Positions 12,098-23,149 of a DNA stretch of 64,000 nt are shown here, piece by piece; position 1 is the stretch's first letter; every line of letters begins with the position of its first letter. The stretch covers positions 186,001 through 250,000 of the forward strand of contig CAJJDP010000043.1 of assembly GCA_905182995.1 (NCBI GenBank), given 5' to 3'. The stretch is from Paramecium octaurelia (taxonomy: Eukaryota > Ciliophora > Oligohymenophorea > Peniculida > Parameciidae). A program made the position numbers and the translations under genes. Below the pieces are notes generated by a model that made no database searches, was not told the origin of the DNA, and was given only the letters and a program-made list of their open reading frames with translations.

Positions 12098-14336
12098 TAC
12101 TATTATTGTTATTATTATTGTTTTTATTACTACTATTACGATTATTATTGTTATTGTTAAAATGCTTATGTAAAATCAACCCAAGGTTAATCATATACTT
12201 ATTCTTATGATGATTACAAACTTCCTTAATTATTTAAGAATCCAAAATCTGCAAAAAAGTCTTGATTATTAGTACTATTAAAATTAGACTTTATTTAATT
12301 TTAATTTTATGGTTTGTCAAAGTCAGACATAGATAAAAGAACTTATTATAGTTTTTACACAGTCACTTAATAACTCACAGGCATTTTAATTCCATGTATA
12401 GATCTTTAAGGGTTGAGTTCAATTTTTGTTTTTCCTTTAAAATACTCAACTGATTAAATATAATTAATGACATCGGGTTATAAATTAGGCATGAATCTTT
12501 TTATTTCTGCAAATTCAGGCAAAGTTGAACATTTTTCATATAATTTCTTTGTTTTCAAATAGTTTTCTTCATATCTTTAATCCACACTTAGTATCCATTC
12601 TGTTAGTTTATTTGTATCTAAATTATCACTTGTATTCAAAGTTTCTTTCACAGCAACCCATAAATGAAGCAACATTGACAATAATGAATAAGTTTCATCA
12701 ACCATTTGCATTATAATCAAAGTCTGAATCCTCCAGAGAGAATTTGGTTAAAATATTTCAGAGAGAAAGAGTAAACAATCTGACCAGTACTTTAATAAAT
12801 CATCTATTAGTTTTGATTCAAGTGGCTTCCAAAATTCTCCCCTTTCTAAAGATAAGAAGAGAGGAGATAAAGAATAACTTCCTTCAAACAAGTTTTTATT
12901 AGCATGGCAAATTATTAATTTTTTGTTTATGATTGCAAAATAATTTGCAATTACTTTTACTTCATTTTGAGGATTAATTTTAATTCTTTGTTTATATAGA
13001 TCAGTCAAAATTTTCATTATGGTCCAAATAGTAGGTAGATTCTTTTATTTTTAATCTTATAAAACATCAGGTGGACCCTTTTTGATATATTGATGTAAAA
13101 GAATTGACAACTTCATCATAACTCTTTGATTTTCAGGATGTGGCTATAATATTTTCTATTGGATTGCCAGATAGAACTTTGGTATTTTCTCTCTCTTTAA
13201 CCATGCTTTAAAAACTAAAGATCTTATATCTTCTAATCTTGGAGGGTCGTCATCATTGCTTGTACTTTGTATGACCCATGCTTCAGTTTTCTTGCTTAAA
13301 GTGAATAGATAGCGTTTGACTTGATCAAAAAAACCAAGTGGAGCTGCCTTCTTTTCAATATAAACATTGTCAACGGAAGCAAAATATTTATTGAGATTAG
13401 GAACAGGAATTGGTTAATTCGTTGCTTCTATGAATCTCTAAGGCAATTACCAACCAGTTTGTATTCTTTAGAGTAATTCTTATGCAGTTGGCCTATTCTT
13501 TGGATTAACAGAAAAAAGTGATTGAATCAGTTAGATTAATCTAGAGTTAGGTTAAAATTGAGTACTTAGGGGAATATTCATGAGAATCTGGAATGAAATA
13601 ATGATTATTGACTGCTGCTAAGCCACTTTCAAAGGGAGGTTTTTAAAAGCAGAACATAAATAACAAGACACCGAGAGCGAAGATGTCTGCACTTTCTGTA
13701 ACAGGGTAATTTGCATAGAAATCAATATATTCTGGTGCTCTATAAAAAGGTGTCGTATTTTCTTCAATCTCATCCTTGATTGTATCCCTATTAGTATTGT
13801 CAATTTTGTAGTATTTTGTTTTGGTGACACTGCCGAAATCACAGAGTTTAAAATAGCCCAAAGAATTTAAAAGCACATTTTCCATCTTGACATCCCTATG
13901 AATATATCCAAGCTTAAAATGTATTTAGGAGTTAATACTTAATGAATCTATATTAGGGCTTTGACGATGTCTCTTGCAACCATCAACACCAATTGTTCAG
14001 GAGGTCTTCTGTTTATCTTGATGATATTTTTTATAATACATAAGTGGTCATTAAATCTATCAGACTTCCCTTAGAACAATTTTCCAAAATCAATATTCCA
14101 CTTGTTTGTCCTTATAATTGAGTAATGCCGGATTTCTCTAATTTTACTATCCCCTCTCCTTAAACTTTATTCAAAATATCCATCTCTATTTAGAATGCTT
14201 TAAATGCTTTAGGGTTTGACTTGTAGCATACTTTGGCTACAAGATTTTGATGCTGAGTAGCATAAACTGTAGCAAAGTTACCTTCACCTATTTTTTTCTA
14301 GAGAGTGTATGTGTCTTTATCTAATTAAATTTTCAT
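10370..14336 (-). CDS. dual-kinase fusion: NAK-type kinase + ANTH-like domain + polyQ linker + TKL-type kinase (~1,270 aa)
   Basis: Starts MKIQLDKDTYTLQKKIGEGN. An NAK (AAK1/GAK)-family kinase occupies ~1-285: HRDVKMEN, DFGSV, then ENTTPFYRAPEYIDFY and ADIFALGVLLF, all family hallmarks. Residues ~320-605 resemble an ANTH domain: VIQSTSNDDDPPRLEDIRSL near the start and KLYEKCSTLPEFAEIKRFMP near the end, matching the terminal helices of CALM/AP180. The usual Lys/His lipid patch is not conserved. Then come endocytic-looking peptides (DFFADFGF, WVDFTQAF), ~60 Gln codons, and FDLINFDD, which fits the clathrin box. A TKL-type kinase (~1015-1270) has GGSGVVYRGKY, VAIKDI, HRDLKSLNILLD, DFGLAR, HWMAPEVF. 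I found no TGA between ANTH and TKL parts in this frame. At least six introns of 22-26 bp. Two separate genes remain possible, because an ATG (12328-12330) lies in frame between them. Confidence 0.82.
11980..12159 (-). repeat. polyglutamine-encoding trinucleotide tract (~60 codons)
   Basis: In the reading frame shared by the flanking kinase gene, the tract reads as TAA, TAG, CAA and CAG, all Gln in the ciliate code, interrupted by only two Lys (AAA) and one Ser (TCG). The free mixing of four synonymous codons shows selection on the protein sequence rather than mere slippage. In other frames it looks like poly-Asn, poly-Leu or poly-Ile, which is misleading. Confidence 0.9.
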
Positions 14337-14345
14337 TTAATAAAT

Positions 14346-17300
14346 TCATGCATTCAAATATACTAATGATATAACTCCATCGGACGATGCTGCATACGTA
14401 GCATTCTCTGTTTACGTCAAAGCCATGATCTACTGCTTTTTATCTAAAATAATATGGGTCTCATTTTACCTTATCTAAATGGTTTATAATCTACAATTGT
14501 TGATAATGTTTCTAAATTTATTATTTTTATTTGTCCATCATTACAGGCACAAATTAATGAAGTCTGATACTAATTCAGTTTCATAAATTTGATTTCTGTG
14601 AAAGGTAGCTGAATAATAAATATATCATATTACTTCTAGTGTTTTATAGATTTAATTTTTTCTGATGTCCAAGAAATTGACAGTTCCTTTTTTCTGATTT
14701 CCTATCAAAATTGAATTCATGGGAGTAGAAAATAAGATGTCTGTGCCATTAAAATTCTCTTATGCTACAATATTACGATTAGCTGGCAGTAACATATCGT
14801 ACAAACCGAAGTGAGGCTTACTGGTAGAACTATAAATTGAAGCGAAAACAGTTCCCTCATTAATGAATGTTAAATCAGTAGTAGGTCTACTTTTACTATT
14901 AAGTAAAAAGAGTGGTGTATTCAGTTTGTTTACTCGATTGAGTTTCCAAATGTAGGCACTATTATTAACATCATGTCCAATAAACAATTCACCAGAATTA
15001 TTAAACTTAAGAGAATCAATTTAATCTCTCTATTATGTATTGAATTCAGCCACTACTTGGGATGATTATTTAAATGTCATTACATTAACCATTCCTTTTC
15101 CTCCTTGTAAAAACAATGGTAAATGGGGATGAGAAGCCAAACACTGTAAATCTTCTTCTGGAATTTATTTGCTGGAACAATTCTAAAACTTTTCCATGAA
15201 ATCCTTTTCAGTAAAATCCTTATACTCTTCATATGGATGTGCCCTTGATTTTAAAAATGGTTCTTTTTCCTTATCCAATCCAACCTAGATTCCTAAAGCT
15301 GAGGAACAGAGTTTTATTATGTATGGTTTATTGGCTTAAGATGCTTCTGTCCTTATAGCTTCATCGATTGTTTCTTCTTCTACTAAATTATAGCCATCTA
15401 GTGATCTATTTTTGTGTTAGAGAGTGTTATAAAATTTCATATGCTTTAAGAATTTTCCATATAATACAAATCCTTCAATTGGATTAGCATTGTTAATACA
15501 CATACTTTTTATTTAGTCAGTCTTTATCTTAAATACTTCAACTCCTTACTTAAAGATTTTATTTTTAAATGAGATTATTGATTGCTCATCAAAATTACTT
15601 ATGGGATATTTAAATGCTTATTTAGTTCTATTGATTGAGATTTCCTCCAAATATTGATCCAATCCAACTTTTTAACAAATTTAAAAGAATTGATTTTGAT
15701 TGAAGATCTTTTCAAGTTACTTAAAGTATTGGCTTTTGGCAAATGAAGACTCTTTCAGAACCATTCTAAGGTCTTCAATAAAATTCTATTCTTATGAAAA
15801 ATCAGAGAGATTCTTTAATAAAGTGATTACCATATCATTTCTGGTTGTCACATATTATTCAGCCATTGTAAAGATATTACTATAACTAGTTATTGCTATA
15901 TTGAACATTTCTATTTTAAAGTAACTCTTAGATATAGACAAGAAGTATTTTACAATCAAGGATTAAAATGTGAAATATATAAACTAATTCTAAATATTCT
16001 CTTCCCCTGTTGTCTTTTCTTAACTAATTTCTAATTATTATGAATCTTCAAGACTTTCAGATCGTTATGAATTTTATTATTCTTATTCTGCTGGTTTATG
16101 CTTTTACAAGTAGTCCTATTCACTAACGTTGTATAAATCTTCAGGATAGGCTTCTTATAAAATGTCTACATTTCTATATGCTTTGAATCCCTTGTTAGAA
16201 TATAGTCTTTTATTTTTAATTGCTGATTTTACTAACTCACAAAAATCATCTCTCAAATTTTCATATCCACAATCTTGCACATGTTATTTATATACAGTAT
16301 TACAAAAAGTCTCCAATTTTCTCAATTATTCAAATGCGTTATCCCATAAGCGTAATTCCAATGCCAAAATCAAAGTCATGAACAATGCCAATAACTTGAT
16401 GATGTTCAATTTCAATTTGTTATCAAATTTCTTTTGATAATATTAGGATTATTAAAATAGTTTTAATCCAACATCAATTTCATAGAGACTCTGAACAAAT
16501 GTCAAATAATATTCTTAACTCTTTTCAGACAAAGGATAATCGAAACATATTCTATATAATAAACTTTGGGTTTCTTAACAGAAGGAGATGAATTCATCCA
16601 AACCTGTCTAATCGTAATGAATTGCAAATGTAAGAAAGCGAGAAGGTGATTTTAATTATCTTAATTTCTTCAAGGCAATGTCATAAAGTTTTGTTTTGTT
16701 GTGATATGTAAAATTTGCTAAATCATCGAGTTTCTACATTAATTACACGTAATTTGTGAAATGTTCTTAATCCTCAATTGCTTAAACTATGTACATTTCA
16801 ATCTATAATTCGATTAACTACTCTGATTGTTCTGTTTCTTTATTTATATCTTAGGCAAATATCATCCCTAATTATGGCATTTAGATATTGTAATAATATT
16901 CTACTGCTTATTGCTTAATAAATTCTTAATTATCATTAATCTTCTTAATTGGAACTTATTCTACAACTTCTTCCTCTTCTGATTCCTCACTTTCATAAAA
17001 TTGAGAAAAGATATCATCTTCTGCCTTCTTACTCTTCTTTTTATTAGCATCAATGCTTTATTGAATTTCCCTTTTCACATTTATATTTTCCTTGAGTTTT
17101 TCAACCAATAGAATAGCTGATGGATGATAATATGATAACTAAGGTGTAAATGTAGCAGGCCAACTAATACATACAGCCTTTCCATAATTATCATATTCTA
17201 AAATATGATGTTCAGGCTCTCTTAATAAAACATTAACACTATCAACGTATCTTCCCAAAAGATAGAAACCAATATGCAATAACCAAATATCATTCATTTC

Positions 17301-20300
17301 TTCTCCACTTTTGATGAAATAGTCTTAGATCAATTATTCACCGACTGGTCCACCTTGAGGTTCATAGATCTTCGTTGTTAAGTAAGCCAATTAGATATCC
17401 TCCATATACCTAGCCATAACATTCACTGCATCATTCAAATGTCCTCCTATTAAGAAAAAGGCAGCTGCATCCTAGTATCTTTTTTTAGATACTAAGGCAT
17501 ATGCATTCTTTGAAGCTGCTGATTTCCATCTAGGCTAAGTGAAATCTTGTTGCAAAAATTCATAGGTTGATTTTTATTCCTTACCAGAGTTAACTTCCTT
17601 TTTGAAAAGAGTTGTTATTACACTCTTTTTACCCAAAACTATGAAGTACAATAATGATTAAAATGGGTCTTTAGATTATTTATAAATCTACAATGCAATT
17701 TCTTCTAATCTCTATTTAATAAATGATAAATCCATCCATAATACTGTTGCATATCTTTTAAGTAAATTCCAAGATAAGTCATCAGAACTGGCTATGCATT
17801 CTTACCAAAGTGTTTCTTTTTACAATGAATGTAATGCCCAAACTACTTCTTTAGAACTTAATACTCTATTTCTTTTATGAGTTGGTTGATTTCTAAAGAT
17901 GTGGACATGGAACATAAACATTGCAGCATAAAAATCTAATGAACGTGAGTTGTCTTCATAGTATCTTAAGTAATCCAAGATTATGTTAATTTTTAATGGA
18001 TATTCTTAACAAATCTTTTTAAGGACATCAACTGGATGTAAAGTGTAATCATAAGAATCTTTGTCTTATAATTTCTTCATTTCATAAGTTCGAATTGCGT
18101 CAACCCATAAAGGTTCTGGTTCAGAATTCATTTGATATAATTCTAATAAATTTTTGTATGGAACCATGAAATGATTTCCCAAAGCACCATGATGTTTAAA
18201 CTTCAAGCATATTAGTTTCAAAATAAATTGTACTAATTATAATTTACCCAGTTGTATTAATTCACTCAGAAAATCATAATCTTATAATTAAACATTATCT
18301 TAATTATAAATATTATAAATTACTTTATTGATTTATTAATTTGTAGCTTAAAGTGCTAGGCATCCAAAACTTATCAGCTAAACAACGTATTAATGAATTG
18401 CCTAATACTTTTACTTTTCTTCCTGTTTTTACAATCAGACAGTCCTTTATTGTATAAAATCTGTAATTTTAAGGCATAGACTATTTCGATAATCGTTTGC
18501 AATAGATTCCTTCTCTATTGTTTAAATATTTTCTATAATAATAGTTTAATTGATTACTATTTAATCGATGACAATTTATAACTTTAATCACTTTTATCAA
18601 AATGAATAGCGAAGGCAGTCAAATAGTTGTCAGTTTGTAAAATGAATGCAAAGTTGGTTAAAGGTACAACTTACACAATAACCTTGGAAACATCGTAAAG
18701 AGCCTTGTCAACTCTGACAAGAAAGGATTGGAGATTGAATCTAACCAAGAATTCTCCTGATGAGGAATGAAAGTCAATTTCATTTTAATGACTCATCACA
18801 AAATAAATTGGTTGGATTCCTCTTAATTATCCAACCTCTTTGATATTGTAATTTTTAGAGATCTAAACTATTTACTGCATTTATTCGTTAAAACCCTTTA
18901 ATTATTTTCCTGTAATGGAAATAAAAGAAAGTTCAGTTGATTGTATTATCTATAATCTTTCGTAAGTGAAATCTAGTTGCCATGTTTTCAATTCGATAAC
19001 TTAAAAATCTATTTATCCATGACCATAGATCTCAAATTGTATTTAAATTAAGGCCACTTTTTAGGCTGCTATCACTAATAATTGCAATTCATCTATTTCA
19101 TAATTAATTTTTCTCAGATCAGTGATTTTATCTCTGTAATCATTTGATAGATGATTGTAGAGATTGAGATGTACTTCTAATAGTTAATTCTGCTAAAAAG
19201 TGAAGGCCAAACAATTTTGAGCATTTTGTGAAATGAGTAGAATAACATCGTTCTCCTTTACCTTGTCCCTAGTGATATACATTTGCTAATCTATTATATA
19301 CAATCGATTTTACATTTAGATAGATTGGCATTGATTTTCCATATCTTGGATGATCCATCTGAAATATGATATTCCTAACTAATTACACTATTCAATTTTA
19401 ATTATTGCAAACATAAGTAATTCCAATCATTTATAATGGCCACTTGATTCTTGCAGATTGAGAAGTGTATAATATTTTAAAACAGAAACTTTTCACATTA
19501 AAACACTTGCTTCGTATCATCTTTCAAGTTAACGCAAATCTTTATTAAATTCCATAATCTATCAAATCCAATAATTTCAATCTTTTATCCTTCAATTTAA
19601 TCTACCAGAAGAATCTTCTTGATTTATTTGAAGATGTCACTTTTAGTCCTCTTGATAATTTTAACTGATTCTTCAAGTGAGTAATTTCTTAGAAAATCTA
19701 ATTTGACCACACTTAATTCGCATTCCTAATGTAACAGTAGATAGTCAACACTCGACTGTTCTGTATCTTGGACTCCAAATTAATCTGACTCCAAATAAAT
19801 GTTTTTCCAAGGGTATGGTACTAATCCCTTAAGGTAAATGAAGCAAAAGGAGGAGATTTGATCAAAATGCAAAGTGTGTAATTTACAGAAATTCTTGCAT
19901 TAGATCATTTCTTGCCATATTGTTAATTGATTGGTTTTGGTGAGTGTGACAATAGTATTAGGAGTAGGGAAGGGTGAGGGAGCTATTCTGAGTGTTCCTC
20001 TAAATTTGTATGAAATTACTTCATCCTAGTGTTCCAATTTCACTCTTTATTATTGTGATAGCACTCCTTCCTGAACCTCTTTGATTGAATTGAAATCCCA
20101 CACAATTACAGTGTTTTCATGAAGAGTAGTAAAATAACGAACATCTGGAGAGAATTTCACATTTGCTATTTAGTATTCCAATTCCAATGTGTAGATCTCT
20201 GTCAGATCGATTAATTCATATTAATCTAATTGTCCAAGTAATTTGTTTTACTTATGAGTTGCTTTCCAAATATGTAGTTTATTTTATGAACATCCAATAA

Positions 20301-20646
20301 TATGTTCATCTGTTTTATAGAACGATATACATACCATCAAAGGAGAAAAATGCATCTCTTATCGGATTCGTGCAATTCTTACTGTAACTCTATTCCCAAC
20401 CATTGAGTAGAGGCTTATACGCTATCAATTCTCTCTGACAGAATACTACAAACACTCCTTTGCTGGATGTTGCCACAGCCACGATGTCGCTCATATAATT
20501 CCTAAAAGTCTAAGCACAATCTCATGATATGTTAGTACTTGCATATGTTGCAATATTTCTTTCGTGTAAATTATTAGCTTCTCTTTCGAATAGGTAAGTA
20601 TGCACTCGTTCTAAAAATGTGAGACACTCTTTAGTATTTGATACAT
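14346..20646 (-). CDS. RAV1: DMXL/RAV1-family V-ATPase assembly regulator (RAVE / rabconnectin-3 alpha), ~2,000 aa
   Basis: RAV1/DMXL proteins promote V1-V0 assembly of the vacuolar ATPase on endolysosomal membranes. N-terminal WD40 repeats include NKLHIWKATH, VKFSPDVRYFTTLHENTVIV and NQLTIWQEM. The diagnostic Rav1p_C helical core is at + strand ~17,150-17,900: WKSAASKNAYALVSKKRYQD, AAAFFLIGGHLNDAVNVM, LAYLTTKIYE. A second WD40 block closes the protein (GELFIGHDVNNSAYIWK, QKKGTVNFLDIR) and ends YAASSDGVISLVYLNA at TGA 14346-14348. Start: either 20646 (MYQILKSVSH), which needs an intron and an 18-bp candidate intron carrying a TGA, or the downstream ATG at 20494 (MSDIVAVATSSKG); I favour 20646 because the extra residues resemble DMXL N termini. 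Only 9 bp separate its stop from the next start. Internal introns were not all mapped. Confidence 0.9.
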
Positions 20647-20673
20647 ATTATTATTGTATATAATTTAAATTAA
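20647..20673. promoter_or_regulatory. 27-bp divergent intergenic region
   Basis: The start codons of the minus-strand RAV1 gene (20646, if the upstream ATG is used) and the plus-strand two-TM gene (20674) face away from each other across 27 bases of pure A/T apart from one G, including a TATATAA-like run. Both 5' leaders and any core promoter must fit here or reach into coding sequence. If RAV1 starts at 20494 the gap is 179 bp. Confidence 0.55.
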
Positions 20674-21310
20674 ATGAAGAAAGCCAAAGGAGGAGACTTT
20701 AATTTTGCTTCCAGAGCACAAAAGATCGATAAACTTGAGTTTCCACAATCTAGTGAAGAGCGTTTCATCGTCAAAGCCAATAAAGATGTATCTATGATTA
20801 GTTTTTAATTCTTAGGGAGTTGGATTCTAATGGAAGACTTACGATGAGAAATTGTTGGGTCGAAACATAGACAAATAGACTTTCGATAACACTGTGGCTG
20901 AAGCTACTCGTATTTGTCGTAACTTGTGGAGAGAAAAATAAAGAGAAGAACATAAAGATCCAACTAAGGCATATTAACCACTCCTTTATGTTTCAGTTTT
21001 CTTAATCCTTTTGGCCTTTGTGTTCCTTTTAGTTTTAATCTATGGAAATAGAGATAAATTAGCATTGCTCTATGTTGCAGTTGCTATTCTATGTTTAGCT
21101 GCATGTATTAATCATATTATCAAAGTGCTTACTTTAATTGTTGTTGCTAAGACCTGGAGTTTAGAACCATAGTTCATGGATCTAGAGAAAGCCCAATTGA
21201 ATAAAGTGACTGAATACTTAAACAATCAGAATATATCAATTTATCAAGCCAAGGGATATAAATGGTAAGTTGAACCTAATCTTTATTGGATTGAGTTGGT
21301 TGTCATTTGA
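20674..21310 (+). CDS. two-transmembrane hypothetical protein, ~200 aa
   Basis: Starts MKKAKGGDFNFASRAQKID and ends at TGA 21308-21310. One 28-bp intron (gtatctatg...cttag) follows KANKD and removes a frame-breaking segment. A soluble basic N-terminal part (~100 aa, VAEATRICRNLWREKQREE) precedes two adjacent hydrophobic segments, LLYVSVFLILLAFVFLLVLI and LALLYVAVAILCLAACI, separated by a short Arg/Asp loop, then a C-terminal ~60-aa domain (KVTEYLNNQNISIYQAKG). A helical hairpin with both ends on one side is likely. No family recognised. Divergently arranged with RAV1; nothing shows a functional link. Confidence 0.85.
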
Positions 21311-21677
21311 AAAATATCATTATATATATATAATATATATATCTATGATTTTTAGACTCTCAAACTCTTTTTATCTTTTTTATATTATCAATTACTATAT
21401 ATATCGGTTAGATAACTACTTATATGAATTAGATTAAAACTATTGATTTCTGTTCTAGTGTTATTTAGTTTACTTATTAGAATATGTACGAATAAAATAT
21501 TTAGCAATTTTTATTTATTAGTTTAAAGTAACAAATACTCTATTACTGATTTCATCATGGTCAGTACATTCTATTATAATTAGATCTTAAAAAAAAGTTG
21601 CTAGAATGATGGAATTACTCATCAAATTTTAAATTTTATAATTTCTGTGCAATAACGATTTATAATTAATTATAATT
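21311..21677. other. AT-rich intergenic region between convergent genes
   Basis: Includes short TA-dinucleotide runs near 21323-21345. No gene seen. It lies between the 3' ends of the two-TM gene and RAB2. Confidence 0.5.
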
Positions 21678-22366
21678 TCAGCAACATCCATTTGAAGTGG
21701 AACTCTATTGTTAAAGTTATGTTTAGTTAATTGCTTATCCAACTCGGACTCCTGGTAGTTCACCCTTCTGTTGGCTTTTCTATACGACTTTGAGTACTTG
21801 AGATGCTGCTTAGGAGAATGTCTGAAATATAAATTAGAAATTACTTCAATAATGTTTAAATTATCCTTCGCACTTGTTTCAATAAACAATAGATTTTTTT
21901 CATTCGCTAATTACTACCCTTCAGATTTGGAAACTTTACGCCGTTTATATTATGTATATTATACTATTTCTCTAAATCAACTTTATTTCCAACCAACACT
22001 ATCACCATATCCTGTGTTCCATGGACTTAACACTCTTTGATCCATTCTCTGACATTTTCGAACGATTCTCTTCTTGTAACATCATAAACTAAAATTGCTC
22101 CTGCAGCTGATCTATAATACTGTCTCGTGATAGATTTAAAGGTTTCTTAACCTGCAGTATCCCAAATTTATAGTTTGATTTATTTGCCATCCAAATCCAG
22201 AAATTTGGCTCCAAATTCCACTCCAACAGTCATCTCATGCTTCACTCTAAACTTCTATTCCAAAAATTAGTACAATATGCATGATTTTCCAACAGCTTCA
22301 TATTATCAAATTCATATTACCTGTATCACCTATTATGATAAATTTAAAGAGATAATGGTATGACAT
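21678..22366 (-). CDS. RAB2: Rab-family small GTPase, closest to RAB2
   Basis: Vesicle-traffic GTPase, in other eukaryotes acting at ER-Golgi and endolysosomal membranes. All guanine-nucleotide motifs are visible: P-loop GDTAVGKS, switch [25 protein letters not shown] and ETSAK. Rab2-like landmarks are the N terminus [15 protein letters not shown] and DGKQIKLQIWDTAG. The C terminus ends SNGCC at the TGA, a di-cysteine geranylgeranylation signal. Introns: 25 bp inside the P-loop region (gtaatatgaattt...gaag), a 26-bp intron (gtaaagtttcc...ggtag) after the NKVD region, and 23 bp after [12 protein letters not shown]. The second intron resolves what first looks like a frameshift and leaves a somewhat short loop before ETSAK. 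Size (~205 aa) fits the family. Confidence 0.92.
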
Positions 22367-23149
22367 TAATAATAATATTCAAATTAATTCAATACATCTG
22401 CCATAATTCTACAATTATATATAAACCTCTTTAAATCTATAAGAAATTATTCTTTCCATAAATTAGAATCAATTTACATGATAATTATTACTAACATCAA
22501 AATATCATATAAGATAAGATGATTAGAGGTATAAACCTTAATTTTTTATCTTTTACGCAAGGAAATAAATTTTCTTATAAAGAAAAAAAACAAAGCAAAA
22601 GTGACATTAGAGTTTTCAATCCAAGAAATACAAAATTCTATTAACTTACTTATGTATTTTAAAATAATCTAATAAAATACATGAATAGTGTAATAGAAAA
22701 AAAAACTTAATATTTATAAAATAAATTAAGCCACTCCTAAGGAGAATAATAATGGAGAAAGATTGATAAAATTCATTATTTGAGTCCTTTAAACCCTTAC
22801 TGTTTGTTAAATTTCTTTCAGGTCTTAAGTTCCTGTATTGATAATATAATTGTTATTGCAACTTAAGTAAATTAAAGATAGGATTCTTTGGGCAACATTC
22901 ACAGGATTTATTGTAATTTTAGATATCTTTTATGGAAAGTTTCTGAAATTCCTGTTAATTGATTTATAAAGTAGATAATTTTCTAATTCTTAATGAGATT
23001 CAGTAAAAATCAAAGCATCTTTATGAGAAACAATAGCAAATGCTATATTCAACAATATTGAGATCTGATGGTAATTTGAACATCTAGTTTATGTTTATAC
23101 ATCGGTTTTTGAATTTTGAATAGCATAATAATTAATTAAATCTTTATAT
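22367..23149. other. long intergenic region with a possible minus-strand ORF
   Basis: One of the longer spaces in the window. Apart from the ORF described at 22730-23075 I see only AT-rich sequence and short homopolymer runs. Confidence 0.4.
22730..23075 (-). CDS. uncertain ORF, ~115 aa, ends and start unresolved
   Basis: A minus-strand frame free of TGA reads, for example, FTESHQELENYLLYKSINRN then INPVNVAQRILSLIYLSC and RTQIMNFINLSPLLFSLGVA. The amino-acid mixture looks coding, and the last helix loosely recalls RPB4/RPC9-type subunits, but I could not fix a start ATG, introns or the stop. It may also be chance, because this frame happens to lack TGA for over 200 codons. Confidence 0.3.

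Noticed and set aside
11871-12210. ORFs with poly-Asn, poly-Leu or poly-Ile at the trinucleotide tract
   Set aside because: They are other-frame or other-strand readings; the frame shared with the flanking kinase gene gives polyglutamine.
10607-12330. Separate TKL kinase gene starting at 12330
   Set aside because: An ATG exists there, but the frame is open and sensible upstream into the ANTH part; kept as an alternative, not as the main model.
21320-21400. TA-repeat as a possible origin or excision boundary
   Set aside because: Short TA runs are common in this composition; no IES-type terminal consensus with a partner was found.
21880-21990. Frameshift pseudogene in RAB2
   Set aside because: A 26-bp intron (gtaaagtttcc...ggtag) restores the frame between NKVD and ETSAK.
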